Made by a program: the position numbers and the translations under genes. Positions 23,385-35,478 of a stretch of DNA of 64,000 nucleotides are shown in pieces. The DNA is from Blastomussa wellsi (Eukaryota > Cnidaria > Anthozoa > Scleractinia > Plerogyridae). The stretch is from assembly GCA_947652115.1 (NCBI GenBank), contig OX393563.1:7686619-7750618 (forward strand). The letters run 5' to 3'. Under the pieces are notes generated by a model. The model worked only from the letters and a program-made list of their open reading frames with translations, did not search any database and was not told the origin of the DNA. Within the stretch, counting starts at the first letter, position 1. Every line of letters starts with the position of its first letter.

Positions 23385-24320
23385 CTCAACCGCACATCTT
23401 TTTTGCCTGAGGGCGTTTGACGATTTTAATAAGTATACTCAGGAAGTCTAGACAACGGCTAATTTGGTTTTTGCTGAACGTTATCGCTATACATGTAATC
23501 AATGTGCTTTTCAAAACAACTAAATGTTGAGCGATGCTTTAAATGTTATATCTGACAACCAGTGGTATTAATTGTCGTGTTTCTTTCCAAATGACAAACT
23601 TAGTAAATAATGAAAATGAAATGTTAAGCTATGATATTTCTTAAGATCGTCATTTCTTAACGGCGTTTATAAATTGAAGTTTCCAAAAACTGATACTAAT
23701 CGACAAAATCCCATTGTCAAAATCTCATTCATTAAAAAAAACGTTTCTTTTTTGCCTCATTTGCTGTTTTAATATTTATATTGCGGCGATAGTATATATT
23801 ACACACTCAAACAATATCATCTCTCATTTTCTCCGGCGGAAAGCTATTGTACGCTTAAACTAACTTGTCTAATCTGGAATTTTCAACGAATATTTGTCTT
23901 GCAAAAGGAGCAGTACCGGTGAACTTGGAACATACTTGCTTACCACAGCTTTATTATCAAAATAAGGTACATTGATAAAACCTACTTATCGCCGAGCAAT
24001 TAGACGATATTTCTTTTCACACCCAAATTTGAAAAACACGCGTTTTTTTTTTGCCAAAACCAGCTTTTGTGATGTCACAAAGTGAATTAATTCCGCTCGT
24101 TTATCATATTTTTTTACTAGAAAGGGGAGTAGAATTGCAATCCACTTTTTAGGCACTCTAGTGATCACATGTAAAATGGATAAATATATTTTGCTTCTCG
24201 TTTTAAGGTGACTTCATCTGGAAAAGATTCAATCTTCCTCGGCGAAGCTGAAATCTGCATTCAAATGGAGATTAGCATGTGAGCTAAATTCTGAGTAAAT
24301 ATGTGCGGCAAGCAGTCTAT
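23385..24320. other. Gene-free stretch
   Basis: The 5' flank of GPCR copy 4. AT-rich; no recognisable gene or repeat. Confidence 0.45.
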
Positions 24321-24484
24321 TAGACCAATTCCGATATATTAAAATTCTAACATAGCGCCGAGGCTTAGGGGAATAAAACAAAAGAAATTATTTATTCATC
24401 CCTAATACTCGATGCAAAATCTTTTGTTTTATTCCCCTAAGCCTCGGTGACATGTTAGAATATTAATATATCGGAATTGGTCTA
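24321..24484. mobile_element. Foldback MITE
   Basis: Nearly the whole element is an inverted repeat: TAGACCAATTCCGATATATT at the left, AATATATCGGAATTGGTCTA at the right, with inner arms CGAGGCTTAGGGGAATAAAA and its mirror. The loop is about 40 bp. The ends share A-G-R-C-C with the elements at 12946, 27731, 36710 and 39458. Confidence 0.8.
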
Positions 24485-26459
24485 TTCGCATGGCGAATTG
24501 GAAAACGTCAAAGACGGTTTTTACTGTACAGTTATCATTGAAAGGAACCTTTTAAGCCATGCTAATTAAAGGCTGTCTGTTTGTTACAGTCCCGAAATTT
24601 TTCAACCCAGGAGAGCGGGAGAGAAGCAGCGCGAGCGAACTGAGAAGGAAAATAGATGTGTAAATTAAGCCGGCCTGTAGGATGTTATTGCTTTGAACGT
24701 GTTTGGCGGTATTTTCATACGATTCATCTGAAAATAAATAGTAAAATAACTTTTGCGTTTTCCAGCCGTTATTATAAATCCTACTGTAAATGTCCTGATA
24801 CTGAATGATGTGGCATCCTAACATGTCATACATCATTAACTTCGTAATGTCTCTGCTACTGTTAAGAAATTGTGCAAACACTTTACGCACGACATGAACA
24901 GTTAACTCAACGATACCAATAAAAGTCAGAAACAAACAGGTTGCTGGAAAACCACAAAATGAATGGATTATGATAATTCGGTTCTGCCAACTCGTTTCAA
25001 TGGCGGTTTCTCGACATTGAGTTTGCTGTTCATATATATTCCTATGAATTCGCACTCATCAAAGCCAAATTGCCGTTCTAAAATTGAACTCGCCAAATGG
25101 AAAATTATTAAAATAAAATTGGACTCCAACAAATGCTAATACAGTCTTTTTTATAAGCATATTGTTTTGCCGGCCCAGGCTGAATATTCTTATATTTTTG
25201 CCGATTTTAGGCTGAAAACATTCTTGTAATCGATATTCTTTATTATAGCTTTTGACATTTCCGTTTTAGAATGTATTGGGGTACTGAATTAAGAGTGTTC
25301 GGTGTCTAGATCTGTTCATATCTTTTGTATTGTACGTATTTTGTACTGCACATACACATTACATGTATATCATTCAACATTTGATTTGCATATCATTGTA
25401 TTGTATTTACACATTTTCAACACACGAAATTAAATTCTTTTCACAATCTCAGCCTCGGGTTTATTCTTAAAATAACGCAAAATTCAGCCTCAATATTTTT
25501 ATAATATATATTCTTATTAAAAAAAGAATGTAGATAAACTGTGCATATAAAAAGTTCATGGTTTGTTACTGCCGAATTAATGATCTTATTTGTGTATATT
25601 TTAGGCAGAAATCCCGAAATTAGAAAGAGAAAAGGATCGTAACAAGCCGGTTATGACCGTGAAATGTTTATTACAATTTTACAGATCTTCAGCATTACAA
25701 TTCGTTGCAATTGGTAGTCTAGCAGTAGGTTGATTGGTATATATCGGTAACATTTTATTTCAAATCTTGTTAATCTTAAAAACAACCTTTTATTAAATTA
25801 TCTCCAAAGCCCGAGGGTGTTTCAAAAACAAACGACTTAAAATTAAATACCGACTTAACATCAGTCCCCCAACACAGACGAATTTTAATATTGTTTGAAA
25901 ATCCACCCGCGTTTGCAAGCTACTAATAACTCTTCGCTTTCAAAAGCAAAATTCTATAATTTCGCTACCATAACCGACTTTCTGATATCTTTTTCTTTTA
26001 GCCTGGTTTTTACGACAAACGTGCGAAATTATTTTAAAAAGCCGGCTACTTAAACGCGAACCTATCTTCGCTATTAAAGGACTCAACACACAGCCTATCT
26101 AGCTAGTGCTCGTCTGCGTTGCCAGTCAAGAATTAGACTGTTTAAATTAGTGTTATTAAAAAGATAATAAAAGTATTTTGTTTTGTAACTCTTACGTAAC
26201 CCTCGAACGTCGGAGGATATTTTTTATTCTGGTAAATTAATTTCAGCTTCGCGATTTGGGAAAATGGTGCCGAAATCGGCCGCTATAACGTCAGAAGGTT
26301 TTCAAAGGGGCTCGGTAAGTTAGCTGCCGTAAAAGTATAAATTTAAATTAAAGCAAGCATAAACCAGAAACATAAACTTCTGGCCTTATAGTGAGCACAA
26401 AAACAAATAACAATGACCGAAATCAAATTTAAGCTGGTGGCAAACGAGGACACAATGTT
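24485..26459. other. Gene-free stretch
   Basis: Contains the inverted partner (about 25378-25500) of the repeat at 14200. A 167-codon minus-strand frame at 24552-25055 has two hydrophobic stretches but no ATG start and no recognisable family, so it is not called. Confidence 0.4.
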
Positions 26460-27559
26460 GGGGTGTCAGTAAAACGCGGGACCGGGGCCGGGGCCGGGGC
26501 CGGGGTCGGGGTCGGGGTCTCTTTTTTTAAATAATTTTTTTTTTTTAATTTTCCTTTTTGCTATTTTCTTCCTTTTCTCCTTTTTTGTTTTTGGATAATA
26601 ATGGTATTAACCAGCTTTTTCGTTTATAGCCATGAGAAATGCATGCCACACTCGTAAACAATTGCCGCCAAATTCCTGGCGAAAATATAGGAAATTACCG
26701 ATTTCAACACCTTTGGAACCGAATTCATAACATTTCTTATCATTGTGATGCAACTAAATGCTCCAGGTCGATGTTTGCAGCTCAACATCGACAATAATTA
26801 TCTAATACGATTTCTGAAGTAGAATTTTTCGGTTAATAGGAGAGCTAAGTAAGATCAGACATGAAATTAGCTTATTATAGTCGTTACATATTTTCTTACC
26901 ATGCGACTCTGCATCCGATGAATCCGATATCAAAATAACATCTGCAATGGAAGTCCATAAGTTAACTCTTAGACATCCACTATGCTCTGAAAAGGATTTA
27001 AGCCTATACAGATGAGTTCTTATTAGCCCCAAAAGCTTATTACATAGGTCATCGGTGATGGAAAACACTCGATTCAACTGAGTTAAGCTTAAATTAAGTG
27101 CAATTCTAGAGGCTATTGATTCCGTGAATTGACTATCTTATCTTATACTCTTCCAAGAAACGAAAGGAAGGAAAATATACAAGCTGCTGCCATTATATTT
27201 CCTTGAACTAACAAATTCGTGAGCTAAAATGAGCAGGAACTTACCATGAAAACCCGCATCACCTTCCATGATTTCCATCGTGTGAAAAGTGATAGTTCAT
27301 CACGTGTCCATTTGGCGGGAAAAAAGGTTGAAAAACAACCCATGATGCTCAGCTTGTAATTCACGATTTGCTCCGATACGCTGATATTTGCTGTTACTAT
27401 CATTATTACCATTATTATCCAAAAACAAAAAAGGAGAAAAGGAAGAAAATAGCAAAAAGGAAAATTAAAAAAAAAAAATTATTTAAAAAAAGAGACCCCG
27501 ACCCCGACCCCGACCCCGGCCCCGGCCCCGGCCCCGGTCCCGCGTTTTACTGACACCCC
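26460..27559. mobile_element. 1.1-kb long-TIR DNA transposon
   Basis: Inverted arms of about 150 bp (26460-26604 and 27408-27559) start GGGGTGTCAGTAAAACGCGG. They contain a hexanucleotide array of CCGGGG/TCGGGG units and an A/T tract, then end at ATAATAATGG. An exact 8-bp duplication ACAATGTT flanks the element (26452-26459 and 27560-27567). The arms are nearly identical, indicating recent insertion. The 0.8-kb interior has only a 91-codon minus frame (26802-27077) with no recognisable transposase, so it is non-autonomous. The 8-bp duplication fits hAT, P or similar superfamilies, but the ends do not clearly match one I know. Confidence 0.85.
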
Positions 27560-27730
27560 ACAATGTTGCGGACACATTGTTGCGGACACAAATGTTTCCC
27601 TGTTTGCCCGAGCGTGGACATTGTAGCGGACATAGTGCGATGCCCAACAATAATGAAGAATGGGCCATTTAATTTTGCTATTTCCGAAGCTTATGTAAAT
27701 TAAATACAACTCATATGTATGAAGGCCTAT

Positions 27731-27880
27731 TAGGCCACTTTTGCTATATTAAATTTCAGATTGATAGCGAGGCCTAGAGCACACGAACAAAAGAAATTAA
27801 TAAACATTCATTTTTATTTCTTTGTTTGTGTCCTCTAGGCCTCGCTACCACGTTGAATTTAATATATCAAAAGTGGCCTA
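27731..27880. mobile_element. Foldback MITE, copy A
   Basis: The left end TAGGCCACTTTTGCTATATT is mirrored by AATATATCAAAAGTGGCCTA; inner arms are GATAGCGAGGCCTAGAG and its mirror. The same element sits at the equivalent place in the duplicate (36710-36857), so it predates the duplication. Confidence 0.75.
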
Positions 27881-28852
27881 TTCAAAAATATTTAATTTAC
27901 CCAAGGGCCGGAGCCAAGATTGAAATCGAATATTATCAAAATAGGCCAATTCTCAAAACGTTTCCTCAACTTCATCTGGGAACATATTGTGTCATTGTTT
28001 GTACTCCTGTGTTCTTAAAGTTTCCATGATAACTATGTTTTCCAAGCTACTATGCAATTTCAATTTTTTTTCAGTTTATAATTTTCTGATTTTTATTAAA
28101 CAACTACGTATTTTTAATCAAAGCAGCTTTCATGAAATCAGGGCAATTATACTTAAAACTGTCCACTCAAATGAGTAATCAGTTCAATTAAAATTTTAAT
28201 CAGTTGTATATATTGCACGTGTTGGGGCTGTTGTGAAGATATATGGACAGTGCTCTATTTCTTAAACTTTTTTCACATTTGTTGTAATATACACAGTTAA
28301 ATTTATCAAAGTTAAATAGTCACCATCTCAGTCAAACACAAGATAGAATAAAGCGACTAGATCATTTTTGTTATCAACCGAGGGAAGTCTCGGAATATAT
28401 TCATTACATTAAATAGTGCATGCTAACCATGTATGTATTTGGAGCTCGAATTTACAACACTGATGACTGTTTTGACATTTCTTTTTTTACAAGTATCCCC
28501 TGTTCGCATTTTTGACACTTTCGGCTTGAACTAAATCATACTGGTTCGTCGAGTGTTGGCCAGGCAAATTATGAATAAACTACTTTTTTTCTTAAACGTT
28601 TTGTAAGATTTTATATACCCGACTGATAATAGAGAAAGCTTTTTACCATAGCTCGCCAAATACACCTGTACGCTATGATATTGGGTTACTACGAGCTTTG
28701 AATTTGAAATTGTTGTGCGTAATATTGCCATACCTAAACAGGAGTGTCCCTTTTGTTCCAAAGAAATATCACTTAATACCTATATAAACGTAACCCGTGC
28801 CATGGAAGAATACTGAACAACTGTTGACCATATGATATCAGTGCGGATGGCT

Positions 28853-29716
28853 TTAATTTTCTCGGCAAATCAGCTTCTTTATTTGGTTCTTAATGTCCCT
28901 CTTCAAAAACGCGTAAACAAAAGGATTGACGGCAGAGTTCAGAACAAGAAGTAAAGTTACGATCTGTGCAGCATTATCAGGCAACTTGCAAGAGAAGTTG
29001 AACGAAAAGCACAAAACTAAACAATTTACGATTGTGTAGCATCCCAAGAAGAACGCCACCAGAGTAATTATGAAACAAACTGTATTGCGCTTCTCACGTC
29101 TGCGTGAAGTTGCGGGTTCAGAAGATTCGTTGGAGGAGTGGTTAGATTGAACCTGGAGTTCCATAGCAGATACTTGATGTGACTGTGCACGAGCAACAAG
29201 TAGGATGCGAACAACGGCATAGAAGAGTAACGCGCAGGATATTATGTCAAAAGCGGAGACGCCGATTAATCGTAAGACTTTAAGGACAGTTACAGACTCT
29301 GTGGCGTACATTCCCACCAAAAGTGACAACGAGATCACGAGGGGAGTCAGCCATGCTATCAAGATAACCATTACAGGGCGTCTCTCAGTCACGGAGGTAG
29401 TGTATTTGAAAGGGTGAACGATGGCGACGTAACGATTCCAAGTCAAGACGCAAAGACTTGTGACTGAAGAGTGCACGAAAAACCAGAAGAATGCCATGCT
29501 TACCCATTCGTTGCACGCCATTGAGTAATTGCAAATATATCCTGGTGGAAAAATGGCGATTCCCACGCCAAAGTCGGCTACTGCCAAGGAAAGAACGAAC
29601 CAATTGGCTGGGGAATAAAGTTGGTGATGTTTGACGACAACAAAGACTACAAAACCGTTTCCCACTGATGTCGCGACTGAAAGTAACCAGCCGATTGAAG
29701 TGAGCAAATTTTCCAT
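28853..29716 (-). CDS. Intronless class A GPCR, copy 5 (intact, NRY)
   Basis: 287 residues from the ATG at 29716 (MENLLTSIGWLLS). N20 is N1.50, D48 is D2.50, C62 and C68 form the C-x5-C loop with an N-Y-S sequon, N94-R95-Y96 replaces DRY, W122 is the TM4 Trp, C226-Y227 replaces C-W of TM6, and NPFVY is at 264-268. Helix 8 ends KKLICREN. The frame stays open 80 codons upstream, but the family start at MENLL is preferred because the upstream text is not shared. ICL3 is long, Ser-rich and basic (SRRREKRNT). The Asp-to-Asn change in the DRY box is shared only with copy 6. Predicted membrane receptor, ligand unknown. Confidence 0.9.
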   Translation of the reverse strand: MENLLTSIGWLLSVATSVGNGFVVFVVVKHHQLYSPANWFVLSLAVADFGVGIAIFPPGYICNYSMACNEWVSMAFFWFFVHSSVTSLCVLTWNRYVAIVHPFKYTTSVTERRPVMVILIAWLTPLVISLSLLVGMYATESVTVLKVLRLIGVSAFDIISCALLFYAVVRILLVARAQSHQVSAMELQVQSNHSSNESSEPATSRRREKRNTVCFIITLVAFFLGCYTIVNCLVLCFSFNFSCKLPDNAAQIVTLLLVLNSAVNPFVYAFLKRDIKNQIKKLICREN

Positions 29717-31166
29717 TTCAAGCGTTTTTAGACCAACTGTTTTAGCCGGTCCAAACCTCTTGAGGCGATCTACTGACTGCACTGTTAGAGCAGGGAAACT
29801 AAGCAAAGCGGTTCTATAGAACTTTATTCCTGTGGATAGACGTGCCTTTTTATGTATTGGGCGGTCTTTCCTCGGCGCTTCGACACATATGATCATTACA
29901 GACGTCGAACTGTGCGTATAGTTCCTCTTTATTTCCCTGTCACGTGACCTTGTCAATCTTAAACTTTGCCTTAATTAAAAACACAATTGATTACAGAAAT
30001 GAAATGAGACTGCCAATGTTGAGACGCTGGTTTCTAATCCAAGTAAGCTTTTTTTTCATATAAATGTTTTGGAGTCTACAATTTTCCTTAAAAATTAAGA
30101 AAAGCTGTATGGGCAACTAAAAATTATTTTAAAATAGTCATAATTTTAAAGGTCTATAATAATTATCAAGAAAATATCAGTTAGCACCTCCTACAAACTT
30201 AGTACTTTTTCAAACCGCCTTAAAATCTTGCTCTTAAGCATCAATGGTCTGCTTATCTTACTAATATAATTATCCTGACGATGATGACGAGTTTTGGCAT
30301 GTATATCGTTCAACGGCATATTGATTTCAGATCTATTGTGCCCTGCAGCTGTTTCTAACAATAAAAGCCAACCTAAGTCTTCTTGTCAGTACGAGTGGCA
30401 ATCAGTGTCCATCAGCAGAGGGCTTTTGTAATAGCAAATCACTCAAGAGATCCTGCGGAAATTATTGATTAAGGGAGACAGTTTTTAAAAGCTTTTCGAT
30501 TTTTGTAATTTGAAAATCAAACAACACAAAGAAATGCACCACAAAAAAATGAAGTCAGTTTTAAAAGGCAAAACATCACCAGAAGATAAAATGCTCAAAA
30601 AATATGCGAGCTGTTCCTCAGGTTTGTGTTGAATTGTGGGAAGAAGTCAGTTCACGACTTAGACAAATACAGTCGCATCATCATTTACCAACCCTGTTTA
30701 GCAAAAATGTGTCTTAAGCTTAGTGCAGTCGAAGTCTTCCTTTGTTGAGGGTTATATGGCTAAATGTTCATCGTTTACACACAGCTATAATTGCACTCAG
30801 TTTCCGACAAGATATCCTGTGTTTCGAATTACCATTTTGTGCAATTTGGGTTGGAATTTTAAGCGCCTCAAACGTTCTTTGACCCTTTTCCTCATTGTAT
30901 TATACATCTAAGACATCTAATACAAAAATCAGATTATAGTAACCTATTAATTTGACTCGCCACAAGAAGAAATTTCGGACCTGCACGCCACTTGTGAGTT
31001 TTTGAAAATGTCACTGTGACGTCTGCTCATTTTGCTTATTAACTGAAATAAAACACTTTCCAAAAGAAATCGTACATGTTTGATGCCCCATCAGTCGGCC
31101 ATCGATTACAGCTTTCATTTATGTTAGCTCGCAAGCAAATCTAACCATAAAATATACAGAGGGGAT
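29717..31166. other. 5' flank of GPCR copy 5
   Basis: 29717 to about 30400 aligns to the 5' flank of copy 6 with substitutions and indels. 30400-31166 shows no gene or recognisable repeat. Confidence 0.5.
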
Positions 31167-31167
31167 A

Positions 31168-31808
31168 TGTCACAGAGAAAAAACAACGATAGCATTCCAT
31201 ACACCCTCACATTTCACCCTCACAACCACGCAGTAAAATCCATCATTCTCAAAAACTTTAAATTACTTCAAAATGATCCCGACACTGGTAGAATCTTTTC
31301 GCAACCTCCATTAATTTCATTCAAACGCGACAAAAAAATAGGTAACTTTTCAGTCAGAAGTGCATTCCAAACAAGTGATCAACCCGGAACTTTTAAATGC
31401 GCTCGCGTACGATGCAAAACATGCCCTTTCATTCACAACGTTGAGAAAATATCGGGACCCAAGCGATCTATCAAGATCACTGATCATTTCACCAGTACCT
31501 CTGCCAATGTCATCTGCTGCATAACTTGCACTCTTTGCAAAAAGTCATACATCGGCGAAACAGGGAGACGACTAGGCGACCGATTCCGAGAACACCTTCG
31601 CGACGTAGAAAAAGACGACAAAAATGCATCGAAACCGGTCGCGAGACATTTCAATCCCCCAAATCATTCTAAGCAGCATATGGCAGTCTGCGGCCTTTCC
31701 CTTCACCAAGGAAACACGGAAAGCCGCAAAACTTTGGAACAAAAATGTATTTTTCAAATCGGCACTCTTAATCCTCACGGTATCAACGAACGCTTTTCAT
31801 TCAACTAA
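31168..31808 (+). CDS. Penelope-like element C-terminus with GIY-YIG nuclease, copy A
   Basis: A 5'-truncated retroelement frame; the ATG at 31167 is created at the truncation point. It encodes the linker after the reverse transcriptase (FHPHNHAVKSIILKNFKLLQ), a Cys-rich KCARVRCKTCPF segment, then the GIY-YIG endonuclease (CKKSYIGETGRRLGDRFREH and a histidine pair, RHFNPPNHSKQH). In PLEs this nuclease nicks target DNA for priming. The first motif reads VICC where the other copies have AIYC, so a Tyr of the GIY motif is replaced by Cys. With no RT domain it cannot mobilise itself. Confidence 0.85.
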
Positions 31809-31903
31809 CTGAATTGATTCCGTTGTTTTCACGTTACCAGGCACCAGCCAATAGCGAAGCTCCGTCTTTCTGTATATAAAAAACACACGGCCCACAATTC
31901 CTT

Positions 31904-31951
31904 GATTCGCTCCGACGAAGGGCTAACGCTCGAAACGTCAGCTCTTGAATC
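31904..31951 (+). ncRNA. Hammerhead-like ribozyme motif of the PLE, copy A
   Basis: Order: GATTC-GCT, CCGACGA, GGGC-TAAC-GCTC, GAAA, CGTC, AGC, TCTT, GAATC. This gives stem I (GCT/AGC plus GATTC/GAATC around an internal loop), stem II (GGGC/GCTC with a G-U pair) and a 2-bp stem III (A-C/G-T) with no loop. That resembles type I hammerheads reported in PLEs. The core CUGANGA reads CCGACGA (U to C), which may weaken cleavage. Confidence 0.5.
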
Positions 31952-32113
31952 GCTTTACGGTGGCCAATTCACGGTATCAACCCAGTTGATAAAACCAAAT
32001 CATAAAATATTTAACCACTGAAAGGAATTTCAGTTTTAAGATTGAAATTTACTAACTACCACATTTAACTACTTGGCAAATAAACCTGGAAACGTTGGAA
32101 GAAAGTTTTCCCT

Positions 32114-32415
32114 GGGGGGGGGACACTCGCATATGAAAGGGGTGGGGATGCTCCTCGTCTGTTAATTTCAGATTTCTGTCTCAGGGTGTTCTGGGCAAAA
32201 CGCCATTATATTTAGCCGTGGAGGTCTCGTTTAGGGTTGCACGCGGAGAAATGAATATGTATATTTTTAATTATCTTTTAGGGGCAAGAGACCTCATGGT
32301 CTCTTGTTAGGCGTCTAAAAAGCTTGGGCCACGCCCAGATCGGTCTCCTTTAGGGGTTTAATTCAAAATTTCCGACGTGCATCCCCGCCCCTTTCAAATG
32401 CGAGTCACGCCCCCC
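32114..32415. mobile_element. MITE with G-rich ends
   Basis: GGGGGGGACACTCGCATATG at the left and CAAATGCGAGTCACGCCCCC at the right are inverted copies, with AAAGGGGTGGGGATGC and its mirror inside. A truncated copy that ends at GGGCAAGAGA lies at 42725-42908. The ends resemble those of 39678-40032. Confidence 0.7.
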
Positions 32416-33731
32416 GACCGGGAACGTTTTTCTCCCAAATCTCCCAAATAGTTCACTTTATGTTACGTATCAGGCCCCGTTGAGATGAGATGTGAAAACA
32501 TAATTTATGAAATCCGTGATCAATTCATTCGTATCGTTTAAAAAACTGTGGTAATGTACATCATAAGGTCATGAACTCCAACTGAGGAGCCAAAAAGAAG
32601 ACCAAAGGTTTTCTCTTTCGAGTGTCCATGGTGATTCCCATAAGTTAAATTTGATATTTACCATCGCACCCACCGCATCACAGTAATCGTTCTCAAGGAG
32701 GGCATCAGTTACATCAAATCCCTCGGAGTAATTAGTTCTCTATGAATTGTACAAGATGTTTCAGATCGACAGTGTTGAAAATTACTCCTACCAGACCTGA
32801 GTGGAAACGCCATAACATATACACATGGGCCTTTAATAGTTGTAGAAAATAGCTATAGTGTGCAAAATAACGACTAGAAACCAATGCATTGTCACTGAAA
32901 GTAATGTTGTTGAATGTATTTTGCCTTCCTATAAATGCAGTTCTATCCAAGGCGTATAATGTGTGGTTCAACTCTGCTTTGGTACAAATTGACATTCTCC
33001 GTTAATTGCGCGCTCCGGGTGTTTGACAATTATCCTGCGAAATCGCCTGATACGTAGCCGACGGGGCCAGGCCGTTAGGCCGAGTTGGTTAAAATAAGAC
33101 GATAATCCGCAAGATTGGGTAGGATAACTGTTAACAAATTGTCAACAGCATTTTTTACCTAGAAAAGCTGTGGTGACGCGGCGTTTTGCAAGACTTCGGA
33201 CGAGACATCGTGACTTGCGTATACCGCAGGATATCTGTCATGCACAGATGGGCTCCTGACAGATGACGGATAAATATCGCTTCATGACCGCAACGTGACA
33301 ATTTAGTAATAATAAATCTTTATTGAGGATGCCTACGTCACCCTCATTTGCTTTACAGAAGGGTCCTTCTGAAAATGGTGGTATGGTAATGAATATATAA
33401 AAGGGAAAGGTAAAATTTAGCCACAACAGGTATTCCCATAGTTTACAGTAGAGGAAGGCTCCACCCAAAAGTGCCACAGTTATATGAAAAGATTGAGGTA
33501 TTCTATGTATTGAAGTCCTGGATAGGATACAGAATATCGTCTTTTATGAAAGGACCTCTCTAAAAATTTTGAACCGTATTATTTTAAGGGGCTTTTAAAG
33601 TTTTTAGAAAATAGATACAGTATCCTTACCTTAGAAATGTTAAAGAGTAGAGTTTGTTGCTTAGTTTCTGGCCACTCTAGTTAGGTCATGCTGTAAGGTG
33701 GCAAATTAGGCTTTTCTTAGGCTGTGGTGAA

Positions 33732-33837
33732 ACGTCGAACTTCACATGAGCTGCACCTAATGTAAATGAGCCAAAACAATAGCTTTTGCTCATTTTCATT
33801 AGGTTCGGCTCATGTGAAGTTCCACGTATGACCTTAG
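33732..33837. mobile_element. Foldback hairpin element
   Basis: ACGTCGAACTTCACATGAGC at the left is mirrored by GGCTCATGTGAAGTTCCACG at the right; the inner arms CACCTAATGTAAATGAGC and GCTCATTTTCATTAGGTT also pair. The loop is only a few bases. This is a MITE-like palindrome of about 105 bp. Confidence 0.7.
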
Positions 33838-35428
33838 CCTTAATAATTTTACAGTATCCTTGTTTACGATATTTGTTTCATTAACATAAGCGTTTCAGTT
33901 TCTTATCGAACACATGGCACGATAAACGTAAGCTACAAATTTGAGCCCCTTCTATTAAATACCTTTTTCGGTGATCTAAATTTGAAAACTCAAAACTTTA
34001 CAAAGACTGTATGGGCTTATTAGCGCTTTTGCCACCCAGACATTTTGCAGTGTTTGAAAGCGAATAGCTCCTCTAATATTACACCCAAAGAGCAATTTTA
34101 CTAACTAGTCAGTTTCACACGTTCTTAAAATATCTGGTTTCAATTTGTCTAAAGCATGGTGATGATGCCTTCTCTAAGCAAAGTTATATGTTAATGACAC
34201 AAAATGTAAACAGTGACGTCAACATGAATACCTCTATTGGCCACGGTCACTACAAACAAGACGATCATGGAACGTATAGCCGCGCTCTTAAAATTTAACC
34301 GAATGTTTAAGCTTTAAGGTTTAACTTTATTGAACACTCCCGAAAAGGGTTTTTTAAGTGAACAGTACAACAAATGAATACAATAACGATAAAAAATATA
34401 TACTATGTAAAATATATATATGTATATAAAATTACAAAAACACTCAGCAGGAAGTTGTAAAAGCTCAACATGTATATACGTTAATTTGGAACTGCGTGTC
34501 GGGCATTGCGTGACTCTAAAGACACCTATAGTCTTATCTTTCAAGAATGTTACAACCTAGACAAATTCCGTGAGTGCCGACGTGATGGTACTTTAATATT
34601 TAGTTTCGCAGAATGAAAACTCAGTTGCTCACCTTTATTGAGTATTGATATAAACGGCCTTGTAACGTTATTTCCAGTTCTTCCGTTATATTTAAACGTG
34701 GCATACGATATACGATACCAGGACGTGAAGTGTTTTGTTTACTACATGTAAATCTCGTGCAGGCATGCAAGGTATTTCCTGCTGTCTTGTTATTATTGGA
34801 AATTGACTTTTAATTGTTGGATATATGATACGTGGTCACCAAAAGAAAAAAAACTCCGCCCCAAGCAAGAGCCGCCCAGGCCTATGGCCGCGCGGCTAAT
34901 TAAACTCCCTCGCTTGGCACACAGTTGTAAACGAGGTGACAGTGGTTGATAGATGCATTTAGCTGAGAGAATGTAAACACGGTTGTGACGTTTTAGTTCC
35001 GTGCGTATTTTTAAAAATCATTTTATAAAAGAAATAGGGGGTTGGAGAGAATTCGAGAGTTATGCAAACCTTAGACGTAGTGTTTAGATGTAAACACGGA
35101 AAAAGTCCTCTATGGCTTAATTGGTAAAATAACGACTTTTTGACATATTTAGGCAACGTGTTAGAAAGCTTGATTTAAATTCCTTACTGGCCGATACTCA
35201 TTGTTCTGATTGTATTTTATGTCGTACATAATAGGCATATTTGTATTTTATTAAGTCTCTCTACATTTGTAAATAGTTCTAAGCTACACTCTAAGCTATT
35301 CATTTTATCAATTGTAAATAGTTTAATCAATTTTAATTTAATTGGGATAATAACTCCTTACTTTTATTTATTTATCATAGTGTCTCCATTTAGTGGTTTT
35401 TTACTGCTATTCCAGTTTGACACTTGGT

Positions 35429-35478
35429 ATTCATTCATTCATTCATTCATTCGTTCACCCATTCATTCATTCATTCAT
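35429..35478. repeat. (ATTC)n microsatellite
   Basis: An uninterrupted tetranucleotide run with one GTTCACCC break. It may be the tail of a degraded retroelement whose body (about 35180-35420) is AT-rich and non-coding. Confidence 0.85.

Larger units (their letters stand above)
27620..30400. repeat. Segmental duplication, copy A (carries GPCR copy 5)
   Basis: It pairs with 36600-39420 in the same orientation. From GCCCAACAATAATGAAGAAT through the 3' flank and the C-terminal half of the GPCR the two copies are nearly identical. The N-terminal half and 5' flank (to TTGATTTCAGATCTA near 30330) still align but are more diverged, with indels. Confidence 0.8.
31168..32000 (+). mobile_element. 5'-truncated Penelope-like element, copy A
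   Basis: Covers the GIY-YIG coding end and a terminal segment ending GTTGATAAAACCAAAT at 32000, the same end as at 40337 (inverted), 42612 and 42943. It contains the hammerhead-like motif. The following 290 bp are also shared with the copy at 42 kb. Confidence 0.8.

Noticed and set aside
24552..25055. 167-codon membrane protein frame
   Set aside because: It begins at GTG rather than ATG, has no recognisable family, and its only in-frame ATGs are internal; probably chance in AT-rich DNA.
27368..27709. Frames with (DP)n, (GP)n and (GR)n/(GV)n runs on both strands
   Set aside because: They are translations of the hexamer array in the transposon arm; no start context or family.
30723..30911. 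Small plus-strand frame
   Set aside because: Short, no ATG-supported conserved features, not shared with the duplicate locus.
32732..32995. Minus-strand 87-codon frame
   Set aside because: No recognisable family and no repeat or splice support.
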